In this document: positions 46,555 to 54,306 of the stretch, piece after piece
How the letters are laid out: each line of letters begins with the position of its first letter
Position numbering within the stretch: position 1 is the first letter of the stretch
Assembly (NCBI GenBank): GCA_029550525.1
Contig: JAKPHF010000078.1
Coordinates: 124,001 to 188,000 of the forward strand
From: Planctomycetota bacterium
Lineage (GTDB): Bacteria > Planctomycetota > Phycisphaerae > UBA1845 > PWPN01
Direction: 5' to 3'
Length of the DNA: 64,000 nucleotides
The notes under the pieces: generated by a model
The model's input: only the letters and a program-made list of their open reading frames with translations
What the model was told of the DNA's origin: nothing
Databases searched by the model: none
Made by a program: the position numbers and the translations under genes

Positions 46555-47370
46555 GTGGTGGCTCAACCGATCAACAACATTCCTCCCAGTGTGCATCGCA
46601 ATACCCACAAACACACCGGATTTCGGGAGATCTTCTCGCCCCAGTCGGGCGCGATGGCTTACCTGACGTACGCCCGCATGATCTGCGCGCCCGGTGCGTG
46701 CTCGCACACGTTGCCCGGCGACGACCGCGAATGGGCGATCTTCTGCATCAACGGAACGGCGAAAGTAACCGTGGGCAACGAGCGTTTCGATCTGGGCCGA
46801 CACGACATGCTTTATGTGCCGCGGCAGCGCCGGATCGAGATCACCGGGACGGAAGGTGCCGACCTGGCGTTCGGTGCCGCCCCGGCCGACCGTGATGCCA
46901 ACTGTGTGTTCATCCCGTTCAAGCAGGTGAGCGGCGATCCCACCCGCTGCATCGACGTGGGGACGGATGAAGCCCACACCAAGCGTCGGATTCACAGCTA
47001 CATCGACACGAGCGTCCCCTGCTCGCGCCTGCTGGCCGGCTTCACCGCGGGCACGCCCGGAGCTTGGACCAGTTGGCCGCCCCACGAACACAACGATTCG
47101 AAGGAAGAGTTTTACCTCTTCTTCGACATGCCCGCGCCGGCGTTCAGCACGCAATACGTCTACTCATCACTGGACCGACCGGAGTTCGTCGAGGTCGTCC
47201 GCGACGGCGATTGCGTCGCCATCCCCAGCGGATATCATCCCACGGTGGCAGCTCCGGGCTTCTCGACCGTGTTCTTTTGGGTGATGGCCGCCTACGACCC
47301 GGACAAGCACCGCGATCTGAAGTACGGGATCACCATTCAACCCGAGTATTCGAACGTGAAGTTCCTCTGA
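46555..47370 (+). CDS. KduI/IolB-family uronate isomerase
   Basis: A 271-residue double-cupin enzyme; the GTG at 46555 or 46558 follows AGGAG. The C-terminal half has the IolB-type metal block AWTSWPPHEHNDSKEEFYLFF and RDGDCVAIPSGYHPTVAAPGFSTVFFWVMA. IolB isomerises 5-deoxy-glucuronate in inositol degradation, while KduI isomerises 5-keto-4-deoxyuronate (DKI) to DKII. No other iol gene is present. The immediate neighbours (GH105, TRAP, KduD) argue for the KduI step. The function is inferred from context; sequence alone is closer to IolB. Confidence 0.85.
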   Translation: MVAQPINNIPPSVHRNTHKHTGFREIFSPQSGAMAYLTYARMICAPGACSHTLPGDDREWAIFCINGTAKVTVGNERFDLGRHDMLYVPRQRRIEITGTEGADLAFGAAPADRDANCVFIPFKQVSGDPTRCIDVGTDEAHTKRRIHSYIDTSVPCSRLLAGFTAGTPGAWTSWPPHEHNDSKEEFYLFFDMPAPAFSTQYVYSSLDRPEFVEVVRDGDCVAIPSGYHPTVAAPGFSTVFFWVMAAYDPDKHRDLKYGITIQPEYSNVKFL

Positions 47371-47390
47371 CGGATCTGAGAAGCCACGAC

Positions 47391-48401
47391 ATGTGGAACA
47401 ACCTTCGTTTGAAATCGCCGATCGCGTGGGCGGCCCTGTCGGTCGTGCTACTGGGAGGCGGCTGCAACCGAGGTGACGATCCGGGCACGATCGTGGTCAA
47501 GATCGGCACGGTCCTGCCCGAGTCGCACCCGACGGCCGCCTCGCTGAAGTTCTTCCAGAAACGGCTAGCCGAGCTGTCCGGCGAGAGCATGCAGGCCCAG
47601 ATCTACTACAACAGCCAACTGGGCGACGCCAACGAAGTGCTCGAGCTCTGCCGCATGGGTGACGTGGAGATGAGCCAGGTATCGGCGGCGAACCTGAGCG
47701 TCTACGTGCCGCTGTCCAACGTGCTGGCCATGCCCTTCATCTGGAAAGACTCGGCCCACCAGGCCCGCGTGCTCCAAGGCCGTGTCAGCCAGGCCATCCG
47801 CGACAAGGCCCGCGAACGCGATCTGGAGATCTTCGGCTACTTCGATGCCGGCACGCGCAACATCACGACGACGCGCGGCCCCATCCACAAGCCCGAAGAC
47901 CTGCGGGGTATGAAGATCCGCGTGATGAACGCCCCGCTCATGGTGGCGACCATCGATGCGCTGGGCGCCAGTGCCATGGCCCTTAATCAGGGCGAAGTCT
48001 ACACCGCGCTGCAGATGGGCGTGATCGACGGCTGGGAAAACAATCCCATGACCATCGCCACCACCCGCATGTACGAGACGGGCTGCAAGTATTTCGCCTG
48101 GACGCGTCATTTCTCGATTCCCGACATTCTGCTGGCCGGCACGCCCTTCCTGAATCGGCTGACCGCCGAGCAGCGCGCGTGGGTGGAGCAAGCGGCCAAG
48201 GAGACCATCGCCGAACAGCTGCGGATGTGGGCCGAGTCAGAGGAACAGGCGCTGGAAACCATGCGGCAGGCCGGGATGCTGCTCAACGACGTGGACGTCG
48301 AGCTCTTCCGCCGCCGGGTGCAACCCATCTATGACCAGTACTATCAGCGATACGGGGACGAATTCAAGCAACTCTGTGAGGAGATTCTGAACGCATCATG
48401 A
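47391..48401 (+). CDS. dctP: TRAP transporter substrate-binding protein, DctP family
   Basis: A 336-residue protein with a lipoprotein-type signal (LLGGGCNRGDD). DctP blocks are KIGTVLPESHPTAASLKFFQKRLAELSGESMQAQIYYNSQLGDANEVLELCRMGDVEM, LRGMKIRVMNAPLMVATIDALGASAMALNQGEVYTALQMGVIDGWENNP (with the carboxylate-binding Arg) and FSIPDILLAGTPF. The family binds carboxylated substrates such as uronates and sialate. It is coupled to the DctQ gene by an ATGA overlap. In this context the ligand should be a uronide. Confidence 0.95.
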   Translation: MWNNLRLKSPIAWAALSVVLLGGGCNRGDDPGTIVVKIGTVLPESHPTAASLKFFQKRLAELSGESMQAQIYYNSQLGDANEVLELCRMGDVEMSQVSAANLSVYVPLSNVLAMPFIWKDSAHQARVLQGRVSQAIRDKARERDLEIFGYFDAGTRNITTTRGPIHKPEDLRGMKIRVMNAPLMVATIDALGASAMALNQGEVYTALQMGVIDGWENNPMTIATTRMYETGCKYFAWTRHFSIPDILLAGTPFLNRLTAEQRAWVEQAAKETIAEQLRMWAESEEQALETMRQAGMLLNDVDVELFRRRVQPIYDQYYQRYGDEFKQLCEEILNAS

Positions 48402-48883
48402 TTCGCCGCCTGTTCGCCAATCTCGAGGAACTCCTGTCCGTCGTGCTGGTGACCGCACTGTGCGGCATCGTCACGCTGCAAGTCTTTTGCCGACTGGTCC
48501 TGCGCATGCCGCTGTCCTGGACGGAAGAAGCCTCGATCATCGTGTTCGTATGGATGACCATGATCGGCTCGTCACTGGCCCTGAAGCGCGGCGAGCACTT
48601 CGCGGTTGAACTGCTGCATCGCCGGTTGCCCCCACCGTTGCGCCGGGCCACCGGCGTGCTGGTGGGGCTTATCCTGGTGGCGTTTTCGCTGCTGCTGGTA
48701 TACGAAGGCGTGCTCATGGGTTGGCGCAACGTTCACGTGATCACGCCGGCCATGGAGATCTCGCGGAGCATTCCGTACTCGGCGGTAGCGGGCGGCGGGC
48801 TGTTCATGCTGGTTCGCAGCATCGAGATCACGCTGCGGCGCATCCGCGGCGAGCAGCCGAACAACGGAGGTGCCGCAGCATGA
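48398..48883 (+). CDS. dctQ: TRAP transporter small permease, DctQ family
   Basis: A 161-residue membrane protein with four transmembrane segments (LSVVLVTALCGIVTLQVFC, IIVFVWMTMIGSSLAL, LVGLILVAFSLLLVYEG, YSAVAGGGLFMLV). The diagnostic ...SWTEEASIIVFVWMTMIGSSLALKRGEHFAVE block is present. It overlaps both neighbours by ATGA. It partners with the large permease for Na+- or H+-driven uptake. Confidence 0.95.
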   Translation: MIRRLFANLEELLSVVLVTALCGIVTLQVFCRLVLRMPLSWTEEASIIVFVWMTMIGSSLALKRGEHFAVELLHRRLPPPLRRATGVLVGLILVAFSLLLVYEGVLMGWRNVHVITPAMEISRSIPYSAVAGGGLFMLVRSIEITLRRIRGEQPNNGGAAA

Positions 48884-50163
48884 TCCTCCTGGTTCTCTTC
48901 GGCGTATTCGTGCTCCTCCTGCTGCTGGAGGTGCCTATTTCGGTCGCTTTGGTGCTGGCATCGGCGGCGGCCATCCTGACGGGCACGGACTACTCGCTCG
49001 GCTTGGTGGTCCTGAAGGTCTACACCGCCTCGGAGTCGTTCCCGCTGATCGCCATTCCGTTCTTCGTGATGGCCGGCGGCATCATGGGCGTCGGCGGCAT
49101 GTCGCACCGACTGATCGCCCTGGCCCGCTCCGTGGTGGGCAACATGCATGGCGGTCTGGCGATCACCAGCGTGGTCGCCTGCATGCTCTTTGCCGCCATC
49201 AGCGGCTCGACCGCGGCCACCACCGCCGCCATCGGCTCGGTGATGATCCCGGCCATCGTGCACTCGGGCTTCTCGCGCGGTTCGGCGGCTTCGCTACAGG
49301 CCTGCGCTGGTTCGATCGGCATCATCATCCCGCCGTCCATCCCCATGATCCTCATGGGCTACATCGGCACAATGTCCATCGGCGGTTTGTTCCTGGCCGG
49401 CGTCCTGCCCGGCATTCTCATCGGCGTCGCCCTGATGGTAACCTCGTACATCATCGCCCGGCTGGGCCACCACGACTTGTCTGGCCAGTCGCTCTCGCTG
49501 AGCGTGTTCTTCCGGAGTCTCTGGCGAGCCGTGCTGCCTCTCCTGGCCGTGGTCTTCGTCATCGGCGGGATCATGGGCGGTTACGTGACGGCCACCGAAG
49601 CCGGCATCGTCGCTGTATTGTTCTCGCTGGTGGTCAGTCTGGGTGTGTACCGTGAGATGAAATGGCGCGATCTGGTGCCCGTCATGGCCGACACGGCGAA
49701 GATCACAGGCATCGTCGTGCTGTGCATCGGGGCGGCTTCGCCGTTCGCCTGGTTGCTGACCGTTCAGCAGGTGCCCGCGCTCGTGGCCAGTTCGCTGCTG
49801 GAGTTCACGCAGAATCCGGTAGTGATCAAGTTGATCATGCTGGTGGTACTGCTGGCCGTGGGCACGTTCCTGGACCTCACGCCAGCCATGCTGATCCTGG
49901 TGCCGATCTTCATGCCCATTGCCGTCGATCACCTGGGCATGGACAAGATCCACTTCGGGACGATGGTGGTGGCGGCCCTGGGCATCGGCCAGTGCACGCC
50001 GCCCGTGGGCATCGCCTTGTTCGTGGCCTGCAGCGTGGCCGGCACTCGCATGCACGAGTTGATCCGGCCGCTCGTGCCGTACCTGGTCGCCATGATCATC
50101 GTCCTGCTGCTGGTGACGTTCGTGCCGCCGCTGACACTGTGGCTGCCGAAGATGTTGATGTGA
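48880..50163 (+). CDS. dctM: TRAP transporter large permease, DctM family
   Basis: A 427-residue protein with about 12 transmembrane segments; the ATG at 48880 overlaps the DctQ stop, and GGAGG lies upstream. Family blocks are PLIAIPFFVMAGGIMG, FAAISGSTAATTAAIGSVMIPAIVHSGFSRGSAASLQACAGSIGIIIPPSIPMILMGYIG, GYVTATEAGIVAVLFSLVVSLGVYREM and GTFLDLTPAMLILVPIFMPIAVDHLGMDKIHFGTMVVAALGIGQCTPPVGIALFVAC. It is the transport channel of the tripartite system. A tandem-repeat block begins directly after its stop. Confidence 0.97.
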   Translation: MILLVLFGVFVLLLLLEVPISVALVLASAAAILTGTDYSLGLVVLKVYTASESFPLIAIPFFVMAGGIMGVGGMSHRLIALARSVVGNMHGGLAITSVVACMLFAAISGSTAATTAAIGSVMIPAIVHSGFSRGSAASLQACAGSIGIIIPPSIPMILMGYIGTMSIGGLFLAGVLPGILIGVALMVTSYIIARLGHHDLSGQSLSLSVFFRSLWRAVLPLLAVVFVIGGIMGGYVTATEAGIVAVLFSLVVSLGVYREMKWRDLVPVMADTAKITGIVVLCIGAASPFAWLLTVQQVPALVASSLLEFTQNPVVIKLIMLVVLLAVGTFLDLTPAMLILVPIFMPIAVDHLGMDKIHFGTMVVAALGIGQCTPPVGIALFVACSVAGTRMHELIRPLVPYLVAMIIVLLLVTFVPPLTLWLPKMLM

Positions 50164-50230
50164 ATTGGTCAGTGGCCAGTGGTCAGTAGCTATTGGGGCT
50201 GGGGACTGGGGCCTGGGGGCTGGTAAGAGA
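50164..50230. repeat. GGTCAGTGGCCAGTGG and GGGGCTGGGGACT tandem repeats after dctM
   Basis: The block begins directly after the dctM stop: TTGGTCAGTGGCCAGTGGTCAGTAG, then GGGGCTGGGGACTGGGGCCTGGGGGCTGG. A related GGACCAACGGACCAAGGACC block occurs at about 50317-50337. Confidence 0.75.
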
Positions 50231-50259
50231 GTCTAATCCTACCCCGGGCGAGCGTTTTT

Positions 50260-50309
50260 TGTGGTGCACGCTTCCAGCGTGCACGTGCAGGCATGATGCC
50301 TGCACCGCA
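50260..50309. repeat. Dispersed palindromic 50-bp element, copy 2
   Basis: Inverted copy of 18472-18524. The two palindromes TGGTGCACGCTTCCAGCGTGCA-type and GCAGGCATGATGCCTGC are adjacent. It stands between dctM and kduD. Confidence 0.8.
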
Positions 50310-50384
50310 GTGCCACGGACCAACGGACCAAGGACCCAACTACGGATCACTGACAATTGACAACGGACAACCGAGTGCAAAACC

Positions 50385-51149
50385 ATGATCCTCGATCTGT
50401 TCAAACTGGACGGTAAAGTCGCCATCGTGACGGGTGCAACCAGCGGCCTGGGGCAGGCCATCGCCATCGCCTTGTCGCAAGCGGGGGCGGACGTCGCCGG
50501 CGTCGGCTCGAGCGGCAAGTTTGCCGAAACGCAAGCGGCCGTGGAGAAGAGCGGGCGGCGGTTTCTCGGTATCCAGGCCGACTTGTCAAAGCTCGAAAAT
50601 ATCGCGCCCACCGTCGCCCAGGCCCGAAGCGAGCTGGGCCGCATCGACATCCTCGTCAACAATGCCGGCATCATCCGCCGCACGCCCTCCATCGATTTTT
50701 CCGAGAAGGACTGGGACGATGTGGTCAACCTGAACCTCAAGTCCGTCTTCTTCATGAGCCAGGCGGTCGCCCGCGTTTTCCTCGAGCAAGGCACGGGCGG
50801 CAAGATCATCAACATCGCCTCCATGCTCAGCTACCAGGGCGGGATTCTCGTTCCGTCGTACACCGCATCCAAGTCGGGCGTGGCCGGCATGACCAAGACG
50901 CTGGCCAACGAGTGGGCGGCCAAAGGCATCAACGTGAACGCAATCGCTCCGGGCTACTTTGCCACCGCCGCCACCGAGGCCATTCGCAAAGACGAGGTCC
51001 GCAACAAGGCCATCCTCGACCGCATTCCCGCAGGCCGATGGGGCGCGCCCTCCGATCTGGGCGGCATGGCCGTCTTCCTGGCCTCGCCGGCGTCGGACTA
51101 CTGCCACGGCGCAGTCTACCCCGTGGACGGCGGCTGGTTGGCGAGATGA
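50385..51149 (+). CDS. kduD: 2-deoxy-D-gluconate 3-dehydrogenase
   Basis: A 254-residue short-chain dehydrogenase that follows E. coli KduD closely over the full length (MILDLFKLDGKVAIVTG, FLGIQADLSKLENI, INIASMLSYQGGI, RIPAGRWGAPSDLGGM, DGGWLAR). The Rossmann motif TGATSGLG and the triad Ser146, Tyr159, Lys163 (PSYTASKSG) are present. KduD reduces DKII to 2-keto-3-deoxygluconate with NAD(P)H, the step after the KduI isomerase. The 221-base spacer upstream contains the repeats. A GC-rich hairpin lies about 90 bases after the stop. Confidence 0.96.
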   Translation: MILDLFKLDGKVAIVTGATSGLGQAIAIALSQAGADVAGVGSSGKFAETQAAVEKSGRRFLGIQADLSKLENIAPTVAQARSELGRIDILVNNAGIIRRTPSIDFSEKDWDDVVNLNLKSVFFMSQAVARVFLEQGTGGKIINIASMLSYQGGILVPSYTASKSGVAGMTKTLANEWAAKGINVNAIAPGYFATAATEAIRKDEVRNKAILDRIPAGRWGAPSDLGGMAVFLASPASDYCHGAVYPVDGGWLAR

Positions 51150-51241
51150 GCCGATGCGGCTTTGCGATTGATCTATTGAGACTATGATGAGAAGCGGGCA
51201 TCTCGCTACCTGGACACGAGAGGTATTATCTTAATTCCTGC

Positions 51242-51260
51242 GGCGGGCGGCGCGCCCGCC
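51242..51260. terminator. GC hairpin downstream of kduD
   Basis: GGCGGGCG (51242-51249) and CGCCCGCC (51253-51260) pair. There is no T-tract. It could end the uronate operon or be a repeat element like the one at 1139. Confidence 0.45.
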
Positions 51261-51383
51261 CCTCAAGAAAAGGAGTTCCGATGATAGGCAACCGGTAATA
51301 CCGCAGGTTTCAACTCACGTGGATGTTGATCCGCCAAGTGGCGTCGCCCGCGAAAAACCGTGGCACGCCCGGGAGGTATTACC

Positions 51384-51671
51384 ATGGCCAGCCTTTCGTT
51401 CCAGAACGTCGCTTTTGCTTACGAGACGCTCGCCCAACCGATCATCGACAATTTCTCCGTCCAGTTTCCCACAGGCTGGACCGGCATCGTCGGCCCCAAC
51501 GGCGCGGGCAAGACCACGATTCTGCAATTGGCCGCAGGAATCCTATCTCCGCTGCAGGGGAGTATTCACAGGCGCACTCGCTGGCACATACAGCCGTTGG
51601 CCGACCGGCCGTCCTGTTCGAGACTGACCGTCAGCCCAATGAACGACCTTCTCGCCCGGGAATCGGACTAA
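51384..51671 (+). pseudogene. Truncated ABC-F-type ATPase (N-terminal remnant)
   Basis: The remnant keeps a good ribosome site (GGAGG, 9 bases before the ATG) and about 60 residues of ABC-F N-terminus: MASLSFQNVAFAYETL, FPTGWTGIVGPNGAGKTTILQLAAGIL with an intact Walker A. The homology then ends; the last ~30 residues are not family-like, and no Walker B, signature or second ATPase domain follows. Fragments in other frames downstream look family-like, so small indels after a deletion are likely. It is probably decayed. Confidence 0.75.
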
Positions 51672-51732
51672 AGCAAGGTTGCCCCGGAAGCCGGCTGATG
51701 GAGCCCGATTCTCCTGCATAGGACAACTGGCT

Positions 51733-51760
51733 TTGCCCTGCAAAAGATTTGCCTTATGCT
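51733..51760 (+). promoter_or_regulatory. Candidate promoter of the GH172 gene
   Basis: TTGCCC (51733-51738) and TATGCT (51755-51760) are 16 bases apart, with the start codon 60 bases downstream. Confidence 0.4.
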
Positions 51761-51819
51761 TCCGGGATCGCAAAAAGACTGTGCTTTGCTGCGGACCGGA
51801 TTCATACTGAGGAACCAAC

Positions 51820-53355
51820 ATGTTCAATCGAAAAGCCCGCTTCATTGTTGCCACACTCCTGGCTTGCTCGTCGGCATGGGCGGCTGATTTCAGCGGCCTG
51901 TCCAGGCTCGAACCGGGGCGGGTACGGGCGGAGAACGGCCTGTGGATCGAGGTGCCGCTGGAGCGCCAGTTCAAATCTACCAAGCGGGTGACCGTGGCCG
52001 ACATCAAGGGGCCGGGCGTGATCACCATGATCCACTTCGCCTACCCGCACAAGCAGGTTGCCGAACCCAAAAACTACCAGATGAACCGCGACACGCTCCT
52101 GCAGATGTACTGGGACGACGAGACCGAGCCGAGCGTGAACGTGCCCATGGTGGACTTCTTCTGCGACCCGGCCGGCACGCGCGAGAGGGTGAACACTGCC
52201 CTGGTCAACAAGCGCAGAGGCTGGAACGCGTACTTCCCCATGCCCTTCCGCAAGTCGGCCCGCGTGGTCCTCTCCTACGAGGGGCCGGAAGAGCCCGGCG
52301 AAAAGCTGTGGGCCATGATGCCCTGTTACAGCTACGTGGTCTATCGGGAAGTGAAAGAAATCCCCGCGGACGAGGGTTACTTCCACGCCCAGTGGCGACA
52401 GGCGGCCACGCTCACCGGGAAGGAAGATTACATCGCGTTGGAAGCCACCGGCCGGGGCAAGTTCGTGGGCTGGAACGTCACCGTCCGCCGGCCGGGCAGC
52501 GACGGCTATCCTGTCGACATGAACGAGAAGTTCTACATAGACGGCGAGGCGGTGCCATCAGTCGAGTTCCAGGGCATTGAGGACTCGTTCGGATTCAGCT
52601 GGGGCTTCCCCGAAAGCGAAAACATCTTCCCGCTGACCGGCTACTGGCCGTTCATGAAAGGGGCGATGGCCTACCGGTTCTTCATCAACGACGCCATCAG
52701 CTTCGACAAATCGCTGAAGGTGACTATCGGCTACGGCGAGAACGAGCACCCCATGTTCCGCGAGCAGTTCGGCGTGCCCGGCACGGAGCTGCAGTTCTCC
52801 AGCACGTGCTATTGGTACCAGCTCGAACCGCATGCGCCTTTCCCGCCCATGCCGGCGCCGGCCGACCGGGCTCCCGCACCGGAAAAGCTGTTCTGGCTGC
52901 ACGGCGAGCAGTTGCCTGACAAGGCAGCACTGAAGGCGGGCGGCGTGAAGCTCCACGTGCTGTGCGGACGGCCCGACGAAGAGACGTACCTGGCCGAGCC
53001 CGGCTTTGCCGCCGAGGTCCGGCAGGGCTACTCGTTCGCGGGTTGGCCGCCGCCGGTGTACCACTGCCGGGCGGACCACAACGAAGTGCAGATCGAGCTG
53101 AGCGTGCCGGCCAGAGCCGAAGGCAAGCTGCGGATGTACATCATCGACCCTGACGAGTTCCAGGGTGGCCGCCGTCAGAGCATGGCCGTCGATGGCCGGG
53201 ACATCGGCACGTTCGAGAAGTTCCGGCAGGGCCGTTGGGTGGAGACTCCCGTGTCCGCCGACGCCACCGCGGACGGCAAACTCCTCGTCACCGCCCGCAA
53301 CCTGACCGAAAAGAGCAACGCGGTGATCTCCATCGTGGAATGGGTGGGACGCTGA
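51820..53355 (+). CDS. DUF2961 / GH172-family secreted glycosidase-like protein
   Basis: The protein has 511 residues with a Sec signal (residues 1-21, SSAWAAD). The DUF2961 domain, now glycoside hydrolase family 172, is marked by SLARLEPG-like SRLEPGRVRAENG, KGPGVITMIHFAYP, LLQMYWDDETEPSVNVPMVDFFCDPAG, NAYFPMPFRKSARVVLSYEG, EDSFGFSWGFPESENIFPLTGYWPF and YRFFINDAISFDKSLKVTIGYGENE. GH172 members act on arabinofuranosyl- or fructofuranosyl-linked glycans. A second beta domain occupies the C-terminal third. It has its own candidate promoter after the ABC-F remnant. Confidence 0.85.
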   Translation: MFNRKARFIVATLLACSSAWAADFSGLSRLEPGRVRAENGLWIEVPLERQFKSTKRVTVADIKGPGVITMIHFAYPHKQVAEPKNYQMNRDTLLQMYWDDETEPSVNVPMVDFFCDPAGTRERVNTALVNKRRGWNAYFPMPFRKSARVVLSYEGPEEPGEKLWAMMPCYSYVVYREVKEIPADEGYFHAQWRQAATLTGKEDYIALEATGRGKFVGWNVTVRRPGSDGYPVDMNEKFYIDGEAVPSVEFQGIEDSFGFSWGFPESENIFPLTGYWPFMKGAMAYRFFINDAISFDKSLKVTIGYGENEHPMFREQFGVPGTELQFSSTCYWYQLEPHAPFPPMPAPADRAPAPEKLFWLHGEQLPDKAALKAGGVKLHVLCGRPDEETYLAEPGFAAEVRQGYSFAGWPPPVYHCRADHNEVQIELSVPARAEGKLRMYIIDPDEFQGGRRQSMAVDGRDIGTFEKFRQGRWVETPVSADATADGKLLVTARNLTEKSNAVISIVEWVGR

Positions 53356-53431
53356 CCCGGCTTGTCGACCCGGCAGACCTGCACAAGGATGTGGTATGAT
53401 GGTGTAGGTATCCGACAAGACGGAGACGAAA

Positions 53432-53698
53432 ATGACGATCGTTTTTACACTTCCTCCGAGCATCGAGCAGCGGCTCCTCGACGAAGGCCAGGACCCTAAC
53501 CAGGCGGCGAAGGAGGCAGCGCTCGTTGATCTGTACCGTCGCGAGAAGATTTCGCACGGCGAGCACGCGCAGGCGCTCGGGATTTCCCGCTTCGACACGG
53601 ATGCTCTGCTGAAGCGCCATGGCGTGACCGAGGATCTGCTCACTGCGGAGGAGCTTGAAGACCAGCTTACGAGCCTCTTCAACTTACTCAAGCGATGA
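53432..53698 (+). CDS. UPF0175-family antitoxin-like protein
   Basis: An 88-residue protein with the UPF0175 pattern: EQRLLDEGQDPNQAAKEAALVDLYRREKISHGEHAQALGISRFDTDALLKRHGV. Residues about 36-55 form a helix-turn-helix-like pair. These proteins usually precede a DUF3368/PIN-type toxin with an overlapping start. Here the overlapping frame exists but is cut short (next entry). The ATG follows CGGAG. Confidence 0.88.
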   Translation: MTIVFTLPPSIEQRLLDEGQDPNQAAKEAALVDLYRREKISHGEHAQALGISRFDTDALLKRHGVTEDLLTAEELEDQLTSLFNLLKR

Positions 53699-53772
53699 TC
53701 GTCGTTTCAGACAGTTCGCCGCTCGATTATCTGGTCTTGGCCGGATGCGAGCATGTCCTGCCGATCTTATGA
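53695..53772 (+). pseudogene. Truncated DUF3368/PIN-type toxin remnant
   Basis: A 25-residue frame begins with ATGA overlap at the antitoxin stop: MIVVSDSSPLDYLVLAGCEHVLPIL. The start matches the DUF3368 consensus (VSDTSPLIYLAKLG), including the first PIN Asp. It ends at TGA 53772, about 130 residues too early; the rest of the toxin is absent and repeat DNA follows directly. The antitoxin therefore survives without its toxin. Confidence 0.72.
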
Positions 53773-54306
53773 AATCCTGCTGCATTCGCTCCGGTGCGAG
53801 CAGTGGATTGGGAGAAATGAACCAACTTCCATACCGGCCCGCATGCGGGCCGCAGTCAGTAGACGGGGGCGTCAGCCCCCGTTCTATTGTTGCCAGACGA
53901 TGGTCAGCCCCGAAGGGGCGACAGTTCGATCCGATCCGCGAACAACGCAAACGTCCTTCACGCACCGGCCGGAGACCAACCTCGCTTCGGCCCCGTAGCG
54001 TCTGTCGCTCCTGTCGGGGCTCCAAGAATGAAAAGAGAGACTGCAAAATGGGCTCCCGTCGCCAACCGGGGGCTTACGCCGCCCGGCTACTGACTGCCGC
54101 CCCTTGCGGGGCGGAAGAGCACGGCGACGTTCCATCACCGCGTCCACACCGTCGAGATCGGGACGGGCCTGGAAGCAGAAGAGTACACGGACGTCTCCAT
54201 CATCGCGTTCATGCCATCGAAATTGGAGGCGGTATCAGGAGACAGCAGAATACCGCGATGTTTCTGACACGGGCAGCTCGACGGCTTGTTGGGATCATGC
54301 GGCGGG
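53773..54306. other. Repeat-rich non-coding region
   Basis: These 534 bases follow the toxin remnant. The first part to about 54115 holds the hairpin cluster described separately. From 54119 to about 54262 one frame reads like a fragment of a real protein (HRVHTVEIGTGLEAEEYTDV) without a start or a known family. No intact gene is visible. Confidence 0.65.
53835..54114. repeat. Cluster of six GC-rich hairpins
   Basis: Palindromes are CGGCCCGCATGCGGGCCG (53835-53852), ACGGGGGC-gtca-GCCCCCGT (53863-53882), GCCCC-gaa-GGGGC (53907-53919), GCCCCG...CGGGGC (about 53990-54020), CCGGG...CCCGG (about 54066-54086) and CCGCCCC-ttgc-GGGGCGG (about 54097-54114). The arrangement resembles REP/BIME clusters. 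Confidence 0.8.

Noticed and set aside
54119..54262. Protein-like fragment in the repeat region
   Set aside because: It reads like coding sequence, but I could not link it to a family, and it lacks a start and a plausible length.
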